From positions 682,791-701,775 of the forward strand of contig CAJNDS010002074.1 of NCBI GenBank assembly GCA_905221605.1: DNA of 18,985 bases, given 5' to 3'. Positions within the stretch are counted from its first letter, which is position 1. The number at the start of each line of letters is the position of its first letter. This DNA comes from Symbiodinium natans. Lineage: Eukaryota > Sar > Dinophyceae > Suessiales > Symbiodiniaceae. Shown one piece after another: positions 1-7,980 of the stretch. Position numbers and translations under genes: made by a program. The notes under the pieces were generated by a model, which did no database searches, was not told where the DNA came from, and saw only the letters and a program-made list of their open reading frames with translations.

Positions 1-123
1 AAGGCACGAAGAACATGGGACTCATCTTTATCGATCCTCTCTCCCTTATCTCTCCCTTCCCTTTTTCTTTTCGAAATAATGACAACAAAAAGGATGAATT
101 GTGAAAACAGGAGCAGGGTAAGG
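1..123. other. Unassigned leader sequence
   Basis: Pyrimidine-rich then A-rich non-repetitive DNA. I see no open frame with coding character, no RNA gene and no repeat unit in it before the inverted repeat that starts at 124. Confidence 0.4.
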
Positions 124-240
124 TTGGTACTGTTGAACCGCCTTGTTTTAGAGGAAACAGGGCGGTTCAACAGTACCAAACTTTCAGAGACATTCTCTAA
201 GAACATTTGGTACTGGTGAACCGCCTTGTTTTAAAGGAAA
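124..240. repeat. Three-armed inverted repeat (hairpin plus extra arm)
   Basis: Bases 124-142 (TTGGTACTGTTGAACCGCC) are perfectly complementary to 161-179. Pairing continues inward with G-T pairs to about 149/154, giving a stem of roughly 26 bp and a tiny loop. A third copy of the left arm, with a single change in the outer 19 bp (TGGTGAACC for TGTTGAACC), lies at 207-240, so the right arm could pair with either neighbour. This could be a small foldback element or a relic of one. No target duplication is evident. Confidence 0.75.
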
Positions 241-266
241 AAGGGGCATAATTTAATTCGTAGTAA

Positions 267-463
267 TCTCCAGATTTACCCCTAATTGAATTGGTTTAAA
301 CAATTTAACTAATTGAATTTATTTAAAGAATTTACTCCCGCAGAACTAAATTATTTAAATTGTTTTTCACGCATTCGGATTAAATTAATTTAGATAATGT
401 AATTCTGTGGAATTAAATTATTTAAATACATTAAATAGTATTAAGTAGAGGTAAATCTAGAGA
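267..463. mobile_element. AT-rich element with 17-bp terminal inverted repeats (MITE-like)
   Basis: Bases 267-283 (TCTCCAGATTTACCCCT) match the reverse complement of 447-463 at 15 of 17 positions. Between them is very AT-rich DNA full of TTTAAA and AATTAAATT motifs and with no coding potential. The size of about 197 bp and the terminal repeats resemble a MITE. I could not find a clear target-site duplication, and the right end abuts the 87-bp satellite, so the element could also be a satellite boundary. Confidence 0.4.
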
Positions 464-3043
464 CCTGCAAATGCCACACAAAACGGAAGAGGGTAGGAAC
501 AACTTTGCGGGTCGAAATTTGCCGGGATCCCCTTGGCGCCCTGCGAACGTCCTGCAAATACCACACCACACAAAACGGAAGCGGGTAGGTGCAACCTTTA
601 CAGGTCGAAATTTGCCGGGATCCCTTTAGCGCCCTGCCAAACTCCTGCAAATACCACACAAAACGGAAGAGGGTAGGAACAACTTTGCGGGTTGATATTT
701 TCCGGGACCCCTTGGCGCCCTGTCAAAGTCCTGCAAATACCACACAATACGGAAGAGGGTAGGAACAACTTTGCGGGTCGAAATTTGCCGGGATCCCCTT
801 GGCGCCCTGCCAAAGTCCTGCAAATACCACACAAAACGGAAGAGGGTAGGAACAACCTTTACAGGTCGAAATTTGCCGGGATCCCCTTGGCGCCCTGCCA
901 AAGTCCTGCAAATACCACACAAAAAGGAAGAGGGTAGGAACAATTTTGCGGGTTGAAATTTGCCAGGATCCCCTTGGCTTCCTGTCAAAGTCCTGCAAAT
1001 ACCACACAAAACGGAAGAGGGTAGGAACAACTTTGCGGGTCGAAATTTGCGGGATCCCCTTGGCGCCCTGTCAAAGTCCTGCAAATACCACGCAAAACGG
1101 AAGAGGGTAGGAACAACCTTTACGGGTCGAAATTTGCCGGGATCCCCTTGGCGCCCTGCCAAAGTCCTGCAAATACCACACAAAACGGAAGAGGGTAAGA
1201 ACAACTTTGCATGTCGAAATTTGCCGGGGTTCCCTTGGCGCCCTGCCAAAGTCCTGCGAATACCACACAAAACGGAAGAGGGTAGGAACAACTTTGCGGG
1301 TCGAAATTTGCCGGGATCCCCTTGGCGCTACCACGCAAAACGGAAGAGGGTAGGAACAACCTTTACAGGTCGAAATTTGCCGGGATCCCTTTGGCGCCCT
1401 GCCAAAGTCCTGCAAATACCACACAAAACTGAAGAGGGTAGGAACAATTTTGCGGGTTGAAATTTGCCAGGATCCCCTTGGCTTCCTGTCAAAGTCCTGC
1501 AAATACCACACAAAACGGAAGAGGGTAGGAACAACTTTGCGGGTTGAGATTTGCCGGGATCCCCTTGGCGCCCTGCGAAAGTCCTGCAAATGCCACACAA
1601 AACGGAAGAGGGTAAGAACAACTTTGCATGTCGAAATTTGCCGGGATCCCCTTGGCGCCCTGCCAAAGTCCTGCAAATACCACACAAAACGGAAGAGGGT
1701 AGGAACAACTTTGCCGGGTTGAGATTTGCCGGGAGCCCCTTGGCGCCCTGCCAAAGTCCTGCAAATACCACACAAAACGGAAGAGGGTAGGAACAACCTT
1801 TACAGGTCGAAATTTGCCGGGATCCCTTTGGCGCCCTGCCAAAGTCCTCCAAATACCACACAAAACGGAAGATGGTAGGAACAACTTTGCGGGTCGAAAT
1901 TTGCCGGGATCCCCTTGGCGCCCTGCGAAAGTCCTGCAAATACCACACAATACGGAAGAGGGTAGGAACAACTTTGCAGGTTGAGATTTGCCGGGAGCCC
2001 CTTGGCGCCCTGCCAAAGTCCTGCAAATACCACACAAAACGGAAGAGGGTAGGAACAACTTTGCATGTCGAAATTTGCCGGGATCCCCTTGGCGCCCTGC
2101 CAAAGTCCTGCAAATAACACACAAAACGGAAGAGGGTAGGAACAACTTTGCAGGTCGAAATTTGCCGGGATCCCCTTGGCGCCCTGCCAAAGTCCTGCAA
2201 ATACCAGGCGCCATGCCAAAGTCTTGCAAATGCCACACAAAACGGAAGAGGGTAGGAACAACTTTGCGGGTCGAAATTTGCCGGGATCCCCTTGGTGCCC
2301 TGCGAAAGTCCTGCAAATACCACACAAAACGGAAGAGGGTAGGAACAACCTTTGCGGGTCGAAATTTGCCGGGATCCCCTTGGCGCCCTGCCAAAGTCCT
2401 GCAAATACCACGCAAAACGGAAGAGGGTAGGGACAACTTTTACAGGTCGAAATTCGCCGGGGTCCCCTTGGCGCCCTTCCAAAGTCCTCCAAATACCACA
2501 CAAAACGGAAGAGGGTAGGAACAACTTTGCGGGTTGAGATGTGCCGGGATCCCCTTGGCGCCCTGCAAAAAGTCCTGTAAATACCACACAAAACGGAAGA
2601 GGGTAGGAACAACTTTGCAGGTCGAAATTTGCCGGGATCCCCTTGGCGCCCTGCCAAAGTCCTGCAAATACCACACAAAACGGAAGAGGGTAGGAACAAC
2701 TTTGCGGGTCGAAATTTGCCGGGATCCCCTTGGCGCCCTGCAAAAAGTCCTGCAAATAACACACAAAACGGAAGAGGGTAGGAACAACTTTGCGGGTTGA
2801 GATTTGCCGGGATCCCCTTGGCGCCCTGCGAAAGTCCTGCAAATGCCACACAAAACGGAAGAGGGTAAGAACAACTTTGCATGTCGAAATTTGCCGGGGT
2901 TCCCTTGGCGCCCTGCCAAAGTCCTGCAAATACCACACAAAACGGAAGAGGGTAGGAACAACTTTGCGGGTTGAGATTTGCCGGGAGCCCCTTGGCGCCC
3001 TGCCAAAGTCTTGAAATGCCACACAAAACGGAAGAGGGTAGGA
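464..3043. repeat. 87-bp minisatellite array, about 29-30 units
   Basis: A unit of about 87 bp is repeated head to tail. It runs CCTGCAAATACCACACAAAA, then CGGAAGAGGGTAGGAACAAC, then TTTGCGGGTCGAAATTTGCC, then GGGATCCCCTTGGCGCCCTG and CCAAAGT. Most units carry a BamHI-type GGATCC and a GGCGCC. Units begin for example at 464, 551, 644, 730, 817 and 905. Variants include TTTACAGGTCG, TTGCATGTCG, GGGTTGAGAT and GGCTTCCTGTC, and some units are damaged (near 1329 and 2205). Because 87 is 29 x 3, long frames stay open on both strands. They switch frame at indels, and I regard them as non-coding. Confidence 0.95.
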
Positions 3044-3060
3044 GCATTGTAAAGTCCCTC

Positions 3061-3098
3061 TTAGGGTTTAGGGTTCAGGGTTTGGGGTTTAGGGTTTG
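3061..3098 (+). repeat. Degenerate TTTAGGG telomere-like repeats
   Basis: Five or so heptamers of the TTTAGGG type with TTCAGGG and TTTGGGG variants lie directly after the 87-bp satellite. They are interstitial telomere-like DNA. Confidence 0.85.
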
Positions 3099-3339
3099 CT
3101 GTGATAGGGCGTAGATGCTGTGAAGGTTAGGATGCAGCAGCGGCTCGAATGCCTCGGCAAATGCGCAGAGCAGCTCCTGGCCCGATATTGGAGGGCCATC
3201 AAAAACTTTTCTCCCACCCCACGCCGTCCGAGGCGGCAAAACCACCCAAACCTATTCCTTTTAGGGTTTAGGCCTAAACTCATGACAATCGCTTACTTTC
3301 AAAAACAACATTCCCCAAGAATAAGGTTTGCAGCCACAG
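3099..3339. other. Short mixed-composition segment, possible exon
   Basis: This is the only non-repetitive piece between the two repeat tracts here. On the + strand a frame from 3120 stays open and begins MKVRMQQRLECLGKCAEQLL, but it runs on into the G-run tract, where its Gly/Arg composition is an artefact of DNA content. I do not recognise the product. An unidentified exon in 3120-3240 is possible but unsupported by splice signals I can defend. Confidence 0.2.
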
Positions 3340-3655
3340 GCAGTGGGGGGCCTGAGCTGAGAGGGGCCGAAAGGCCAAAGAGGACCAGGCCAGGGATGGG
3401 TCAGGGGGGGCAAGGGGTCAGGGGGGCCAGAGGGGGGGTCAGGGGAAGGGCAGGGAGGGGGGGTCAGGGGGGGGGGCCAGGGGGGCCCAGGGGGGGCCAG
3501 GAACAGAACCAGGAGGGCGGTTTGGGAGGAAAGGGGGCCAGGGGGGGCCAGGGGGGGGCCAGGGGCCAGGGGGGGCCAGGGGGGCCAGGCGGGGGCCAGG
3601 GAAAGCCAGGGGGGGCCTGGGGGGTCAGGGGTGGGCCTGGCACGCTGCGGTGAGG
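3340..3655 (+). repeat. G-run-rich, strand-asymmetric low-complexity tract
   Basis: About 300 bases consist of runs of 3-9 G separated by short CCAG, TCAGG or CAAG pieces, for example GGGGGGCCAGGGGGGGCCAG. The core is imperfectly repeated with a 10-12 base spacing. Many sets of four close G-runs make G-quadruplex formation on the + strand likely. The frames through it give only Gly/Arg/Pro low complexity, so I do not call a gene. Confidence 0.85.
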
Positions 3656-3759
3656 GGTCCGGGTCCTCCTGGCCTGGGGCCTTGGGGTACCCCCCCCGAA
3701 ACGGCCAGCCACCCCCAGCAGGGCGAAGGGCTTGGGGTTTAGGGTATTTACTTTATTAA

Positions 3760-3779
3760 GGGGACCAGTACTGGTCCCC
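3760..3779. repeat. Perfect 20-bp palindrome
   Basis: GGGGACCAGTACTGGTCCCC reads identically on both strands. It lies just after a telomere-like TTTAGGG and before a second shorter palindromic core, CCGGTACCGG (about 3792). It could be a protein-binding site or an insertion footprint. Nothing else in the flanks decides this. Confidence 0.6.
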
Positions 3780-4020
3780 GAAAGAACCTGCTCCGGTACC
3801 GGGCCCATCGTGGGTGCTACCGACCTCCTGGCTGCAGGAGGCGGGCAAGCGACATGGGTCGACTTTCGCCATAGAGGTCGAAGGGCTAAGCGCTAGGGGG
3901 GCGGCCTAGGCCCTGAGTTTATGGTTCAGACCCTAAATCCGAACCTCTACCGTCCTCAAAGCCCGACTCCTCAAGTCAAAGCTAAGCCATTTAAACCGCT
4001 AAATCCGGAGACGCTTAAAT
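3780..4020. other. Intergenic stretch, nothing assigned
   Basis: Mixed-composition DNA with no long open frame, no recognisable peptide and no repeat unit. It grades into C-strand telomere-like DNA at about 4020. Confidence 0.4.
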
Positions 4021-4312
4021 ACCCCCCAAACCGACCCCAAACCCTAAACCCCAAATCCTAAATCCCTAAACCCCAAACCCTCTAAACCCCAAACCCTAAC
4101 CCCAAATCACAAACCCTAAACTCTTAAACCGCAAACCCCTTAACCCTCAGCCAAAACCACAAACCCTCAACCCTGAGCTACCCTAAACCCCAAATCCTAA
4201 ACCCCTAAACCCCCAAACCCCCAAACCCTAAACCCTAAACCCCAAACCCTACCTCAACCCTAAACCCTTAACCCTAAACCCAGAAACCCCAAACCCTAAA
4301 CCCTAGACTAGG
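4021..4312 (-). repeat. Degenerate CCCTAAA telomere-like tract
   Basis: Nearly 300 bases are built from CCCTAAA-type heptamers with many variants (CCCCAAA, CCCTAAT, CCTCAACC). The orientation is opposite to the tract at 3061. No long run of perfect heptamers survives, which suggests an old interstitial telomeric array. Confidence 0.85.
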
Positions 4313-4336
4313 TAAGGAACAAGGGGTAAGGATTAA

Positions 4337-4412
4337 GGAATAGGGAATAGAGAATAGGGAATAGAGAATAAGGAATAAGGAATAAGGAATATTGAATAAG
4401 GAATAAGGAATA
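4337..4412 (+). repeat. Heptamer array GGAATAR
   Basis: About 11 consecutive 7-base units of the form GGAATAG, AGAATAG or GGAATAA run from 4337 to 4412 with only point changes. The strand is all purine plus T. The period equals that of the telomeric heptamer tract immediately before it, but the sequence differs. Confidence 0.85.
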
Positions 4413-4467
4413 CAGACCAAGATCCTCACCAAGGCCACGGGTCAAATAATACATAAAGGGTTCTCTT

Positions 4468-5794
4468 ACAAGCAGTGTACCCCTTAAGTTTTGGAAAACA
4501 AAGCTCCCAAAATGACAAATCGCAAGCAGTGTCCCCCGCAAATTTTTGAAAAACTGAGCTCCCAAAATGACAAATCGCAAGCAGTGTCCCCCTCTAAGTT
4601 TTTGGAAAACCGAGCTCCCAAAATGACAAATCGCAAGCAGTGTCCCCCTTAAGCTTTTGGAAAACTAAGCTCCCAAAATAACAAATCGCAAGCAGTGTCC
4701 CCCCTGAAGTTGTTGGAAAACTGCGCTCCCGAAATGACAAATCGCAAGCAGTGTCCCCCTTAAGCTTTTTGGAAAACTGACAAGTCGCAAGCAGTCTCCC
4801 CTTTAAGTTTTTGGAAAAATGCGCTTCCAAAATGACAAATCGCAAGCAGTGTCCCCCTTAAGCTTTTGGAAAACTAAGCTCCCAAAAACTTGCTGGCAAA
4901 TGACGCAAACGCAAAATGACAAATCGCAAGCAGTGTCCCCCGTAAGTTTTTTGGAAAACTGCGCTCCCAAAATGACAAATCGCAAGCAGTGTCCCCCTTA
5001 AGCTTTTGGAAAACTCAGCTCCAAAAATGACAAATCGCAAGCAGTGTCCCCCGAAAGTTTTTTGAAAAACTGCGCTTCCAAAATGACAAATCGCAAGCAG
5101 TGTCCCCCTTAAGCTTTTGGAAAACTAAGCTCCCAAAATGACAAATCGCAAGCAGTGTCCCCCGAAAGTTTTTTGGAAAACTGCGCTCCCGAAATGACAA
5201 ATCGCAAACAGTGTCCCCCTTAAGCTTTTGGAAAACTCAGCTCCCAAAATGACAAATCGCAAGCAGTGTCCCCCTTCAGTTTTTTGGAAAACTGCGCTCC
5301 CAAAATGACAAATCGCAAGCAGTGTCCCCCTTAAGCTTTTGGAAAACTCAGCTCCCAAAATGACAAATCGCAAGCAGTGTCCCCCGCAAGTTTTTTGGAA
5401 AAATGCGCTTCCAAAATGACAAATCGCAAGCAGTGTCCCCCTTAAGCTTTTGGAAAACTAAGCTCCCAAAATGACAAATCGCAAGCAGTGTCCCCCGTAA
5501 GTTTTTTGGAAAAATGCGCTTCCAAAATGACAAATCGCAAGCAGTGTCCCCCTTAAGCTTTTGGAAAACTAAGCTCCCAAAATGACAAATCGCAAGCAGT
5601 GTCCCCCTTAAGTTTTTTGGAAACCTGCGCTCCCGAAATGACAAATCGCAAGCAGTGTCCCCCTTAAGCTTTTGGAAAACTGAGCTCCCAAAATGACAAA
5701 TCGCAAGCAGTGTCCCCCTTCAGTTTTTGGAAAACTGAGCTCCCAAAATGACAACTCGCAAGCAGTGTCCCCCTGTAAGTTTTTGGAAAACCGA
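4468..5794. repeat. 55-bp satellite with alternating A/B units (about 110-bp dimer)
   Basis: About 24 units share the core AATGACAAATCGCAAGCAGT followed by GTCCCCC. Two unit types alternate for most of the array. Type A continues TTAAGCTTTTGGAAAACT and then an AAGCTCCC, CAGCTCCC or GAGCTCCC ending. Type B continues with a GAAAG/GTAAG/GCAAG start, TTTTTTGGAAAA, then TGCGCT and CCC or TCC. Each A unit has a HindIII-type AAGCTT. Irregular units lie near 4770 (shortened A) and 4880-4920 (A with inserted bases). Small open frames through it (60-98 codons) are by-products. Confidence 0.95.
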
Positions 5795-5818
5795 TTCAGG
5801 GAGGACTGCTCAGCTAGG

Positions 5819-7838
5819 GGTTAGATAGTTTAGATAGTTTAGATAGTTCAGGGGCTTCCTGAACTATCTAAACTATCTAAACTATCTAACCTCTGGCTGG
5901 GGACGACCCAGAGGGAATTGAAACTTTCTAAACTATCTAAACTATCTAAACTATCTAAACTATCTAAACTATCTAACCTCCTTTTTTTCACAAGATCGAG
6001 GTTAGATAGTTTAGATAGTTTAGGGGCTCGTCTAAACTTCTAAACTATCTAAACTATCTAACCTCCTTTTTGCCCAAAATCGAGGTTAGATAGTTTAGAT
6101 AGTTTAGATAGTTTAGATAGTTTAGAAAGTTTCAAACCTCCTGGCTGCCTCCCCGGAAAGAGGTTAGATAGTTTAGATAGTTTAGATAGTTCAGGGGCTT
6201 CCTGAACTATCTAAACTATCTAAACTATCTAACCTCTGGCTGGGGACGACCCAGAGGGCATTGAAACTTTCTAAACTATCTAAACTATCTAAACTATCTA
6301 ACCTCCTTTTTTTCCCAAAATCGAGGTTAGATAGTTTAGATAGTTTAGGGGCTCGTCTAAACTATCTAAACTATCTAAACTATCTAACATCCTTTTCTCC
6401 CACAATCGAGGCTAGATAGTTTAGATAGTTTAGATAGTTTCAAATCTCCTGGGGGCCTCCCCGGAAAGAGGTTAGATAGTTTAGATAGTTTAGATAGTTC
6501 AGGGGCTTCCTGAACTATCTAAACTATCTAAACTATCTAACCTCTGGCTGGGGACGACCCAGAGGGAATTGAAACTTTCTAAACTATCTAAACTATCTAA
6601 ACTATCTAACCTCCTTTTTTCCCAAAATCGAGGTTAGATAGTTTAGATAGTTTAGGGGCTCGTCTAAACTATCTAAACTATCTAAACTATCTAAACTATC
6701 TAAACTATCTAAACTATCTAAACTATCTAAACTATCTAACCTCCTTTTCTCCCAAAATCGAGGTTAGATAGTTTAGATAGTTTAGATAGTTTAGATAGTT
6801 TAGATAGTTTAGAAAGTTTCAAACCTTCTGGGGGCCTCCCCGGAAAGAGGTTAGATAGTTTAGATAGTTTAGATAGTTCAGGGGCTTCCTGAACTATCTA
6901 AACTATCTAAACTATCTAACCTCTGGCTGGAGACGACCCAGAGGGAATTGAAACTTTCAAAACTATCTAAACTATATAAACTATCTAAACTATCTAACCT
7001 CCTTTTTTCCCAAAATCGAGGTTAGATAGTTTAGATAGTTTAGGGGCTCGTCTAAACTATCTAAACTATCTAAACTATCTAACCTCCTTTTCTCCCAAAA
7101 TCGAGGTTAGATAGTTTAGATAGCTTAGATAGTTTAGATAGTTTAGATAGTTTAGAAAGTTTCAATTCCCTCTGGGTCGTCCCCAGCCAGAGGTTAGATA
7201 GTTTAGATAGTTTAGATAGTTCAGGGGCTTCCTGAACTATCTAAACTATCTAAACTATCTAACCTCTGGCTGGGGACGACCCAGAGGGAATTGAAACTTT
7301 CTAAACTATCTAAACTATCTAAACTATCTAAACTATCTAACCTCCTTTTTTCCCAAAATCGAGGTTAGATAGTTTAGATAGTTTAGGGGCTCGTCTAAAC
7401 TATCTAAACTATTTAAACTATCTAAGCTATCTAACCTCCTTTTCTCCCAAAATCGAGGTTAGATAGTTTAGATAGTTTAGATAGTTTAGAAAGTTTCAAA
7501 CCTCCTGGGGGCCTCCCCGGAAAGAGGTTAGATAGTTTAGATAGTTTAGATAGTTCAGGGGCTTTCTGAACTATCTAAACTATCTAAACTATCTAACCTC
7601 TGGCTGGGGACGACCCAGAGGGAAGTGAAGCTTTCTAAACTATCTAAACTATCTAAACTATCTAACCTCCTTTTTTCCCAAAATCGAGGTTAGATAGTTT
7701 AGATAGTTTAGGGGCTCGTCTAAACTATCTAAACTATCTAAACTATCTAACCTCCTTTTTTCCCAAAATCGAGGTTAGATAGTTTAGATAGTTCAGGGGC
7801 TTCCTGAACTATCTAAACTATCTAAACTATTTAACCTC
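5819..7838. repeat. 2-kb TTTAGATAG nonamer array with nested palindromes
   Basis: The 9-base unit TTTAGATAG and its complement CTATCTAAA alternate in blocks, producing hairpins throughout. A higher-order unit of roughly 310-380 bp can be followed by the marker TCAGGGGCTTCCTGAAC, whose first base is at 5848, 6191, 6499, 6878 and 7221, with a one-base variant at 7555 and a shortened last copy at 7793. Each unit also carries CTCTGGCTGGGGACGACCCA and a TTCCCAAAATCGAGG spacer. A representative hairpin has perfect 37-bp arms (6159-6195 and 6201-6237) with a five-base loop. No coding frame of note exists in it. Confidence 0.95.
7116..7340. repeat. 225-bp near-perfect palindrome
   Basis: Bases 7116-7225 are complementary to 7231-7340 with one mismatch (7124 C against 7332 A) around the five-base loop GGCTT. 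The arms include unique-looking spacer DNA (TTCCCTCTGGGTCGTCCCCA and its complement), not only the nonamer. It lies in the fifth higher-order unit, where the left spacer has been replaced by an inverted copy of the right one. Confidence 0.9.
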
Positions 7839-7980
7839 CTTCTCCAAGAAAGGAAAGTAATCACATAGTACCTAAAGGTCCCTCTTACATATATATATAT
7901 ATCCCCCTGTTTTGGGAAATGCCCGTATTGCTGAGTGTCTACCCAGGGCTTAGCATTGCCCTCCGGGGCTCTGCGTGGAG
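7839..7980. other. Spacer with (AT)7 run before the first trpB exon
   Basis: A short AT dinucleotide run at 7889-7902 lies in otherwise mixed DNA that follows the nonamer array. It is probably intronic, because the gene downstream is already deep in its reading frame at 7981. Confidence 0.5.

Noticed and set aside
626-3047. Minus-strand frames of 221-564 codons in the 87-bp satellite, and + strand frames of up to 176 codons
   Set aside because: They are open because the unit is 29 codons long. All phases give repetitive peptides, frames shift at unit indels, and no conserved domain is present.
3120-3653. A 177-codon + strand frame and a 114-codon minus frame in the G-run tract
   Set aside because: The Gly/Arg or Pro-rich content follows directly from base composition. 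Only the first 70 or so codons of the + frame could be real, and no family is recognisable.
4468-5794. CRISPR-like array of regular 55-bp repeats
   Set aside because: The units are contiguous, with no unique spacers and no cas genes, in DNA with eukaryotic introns.
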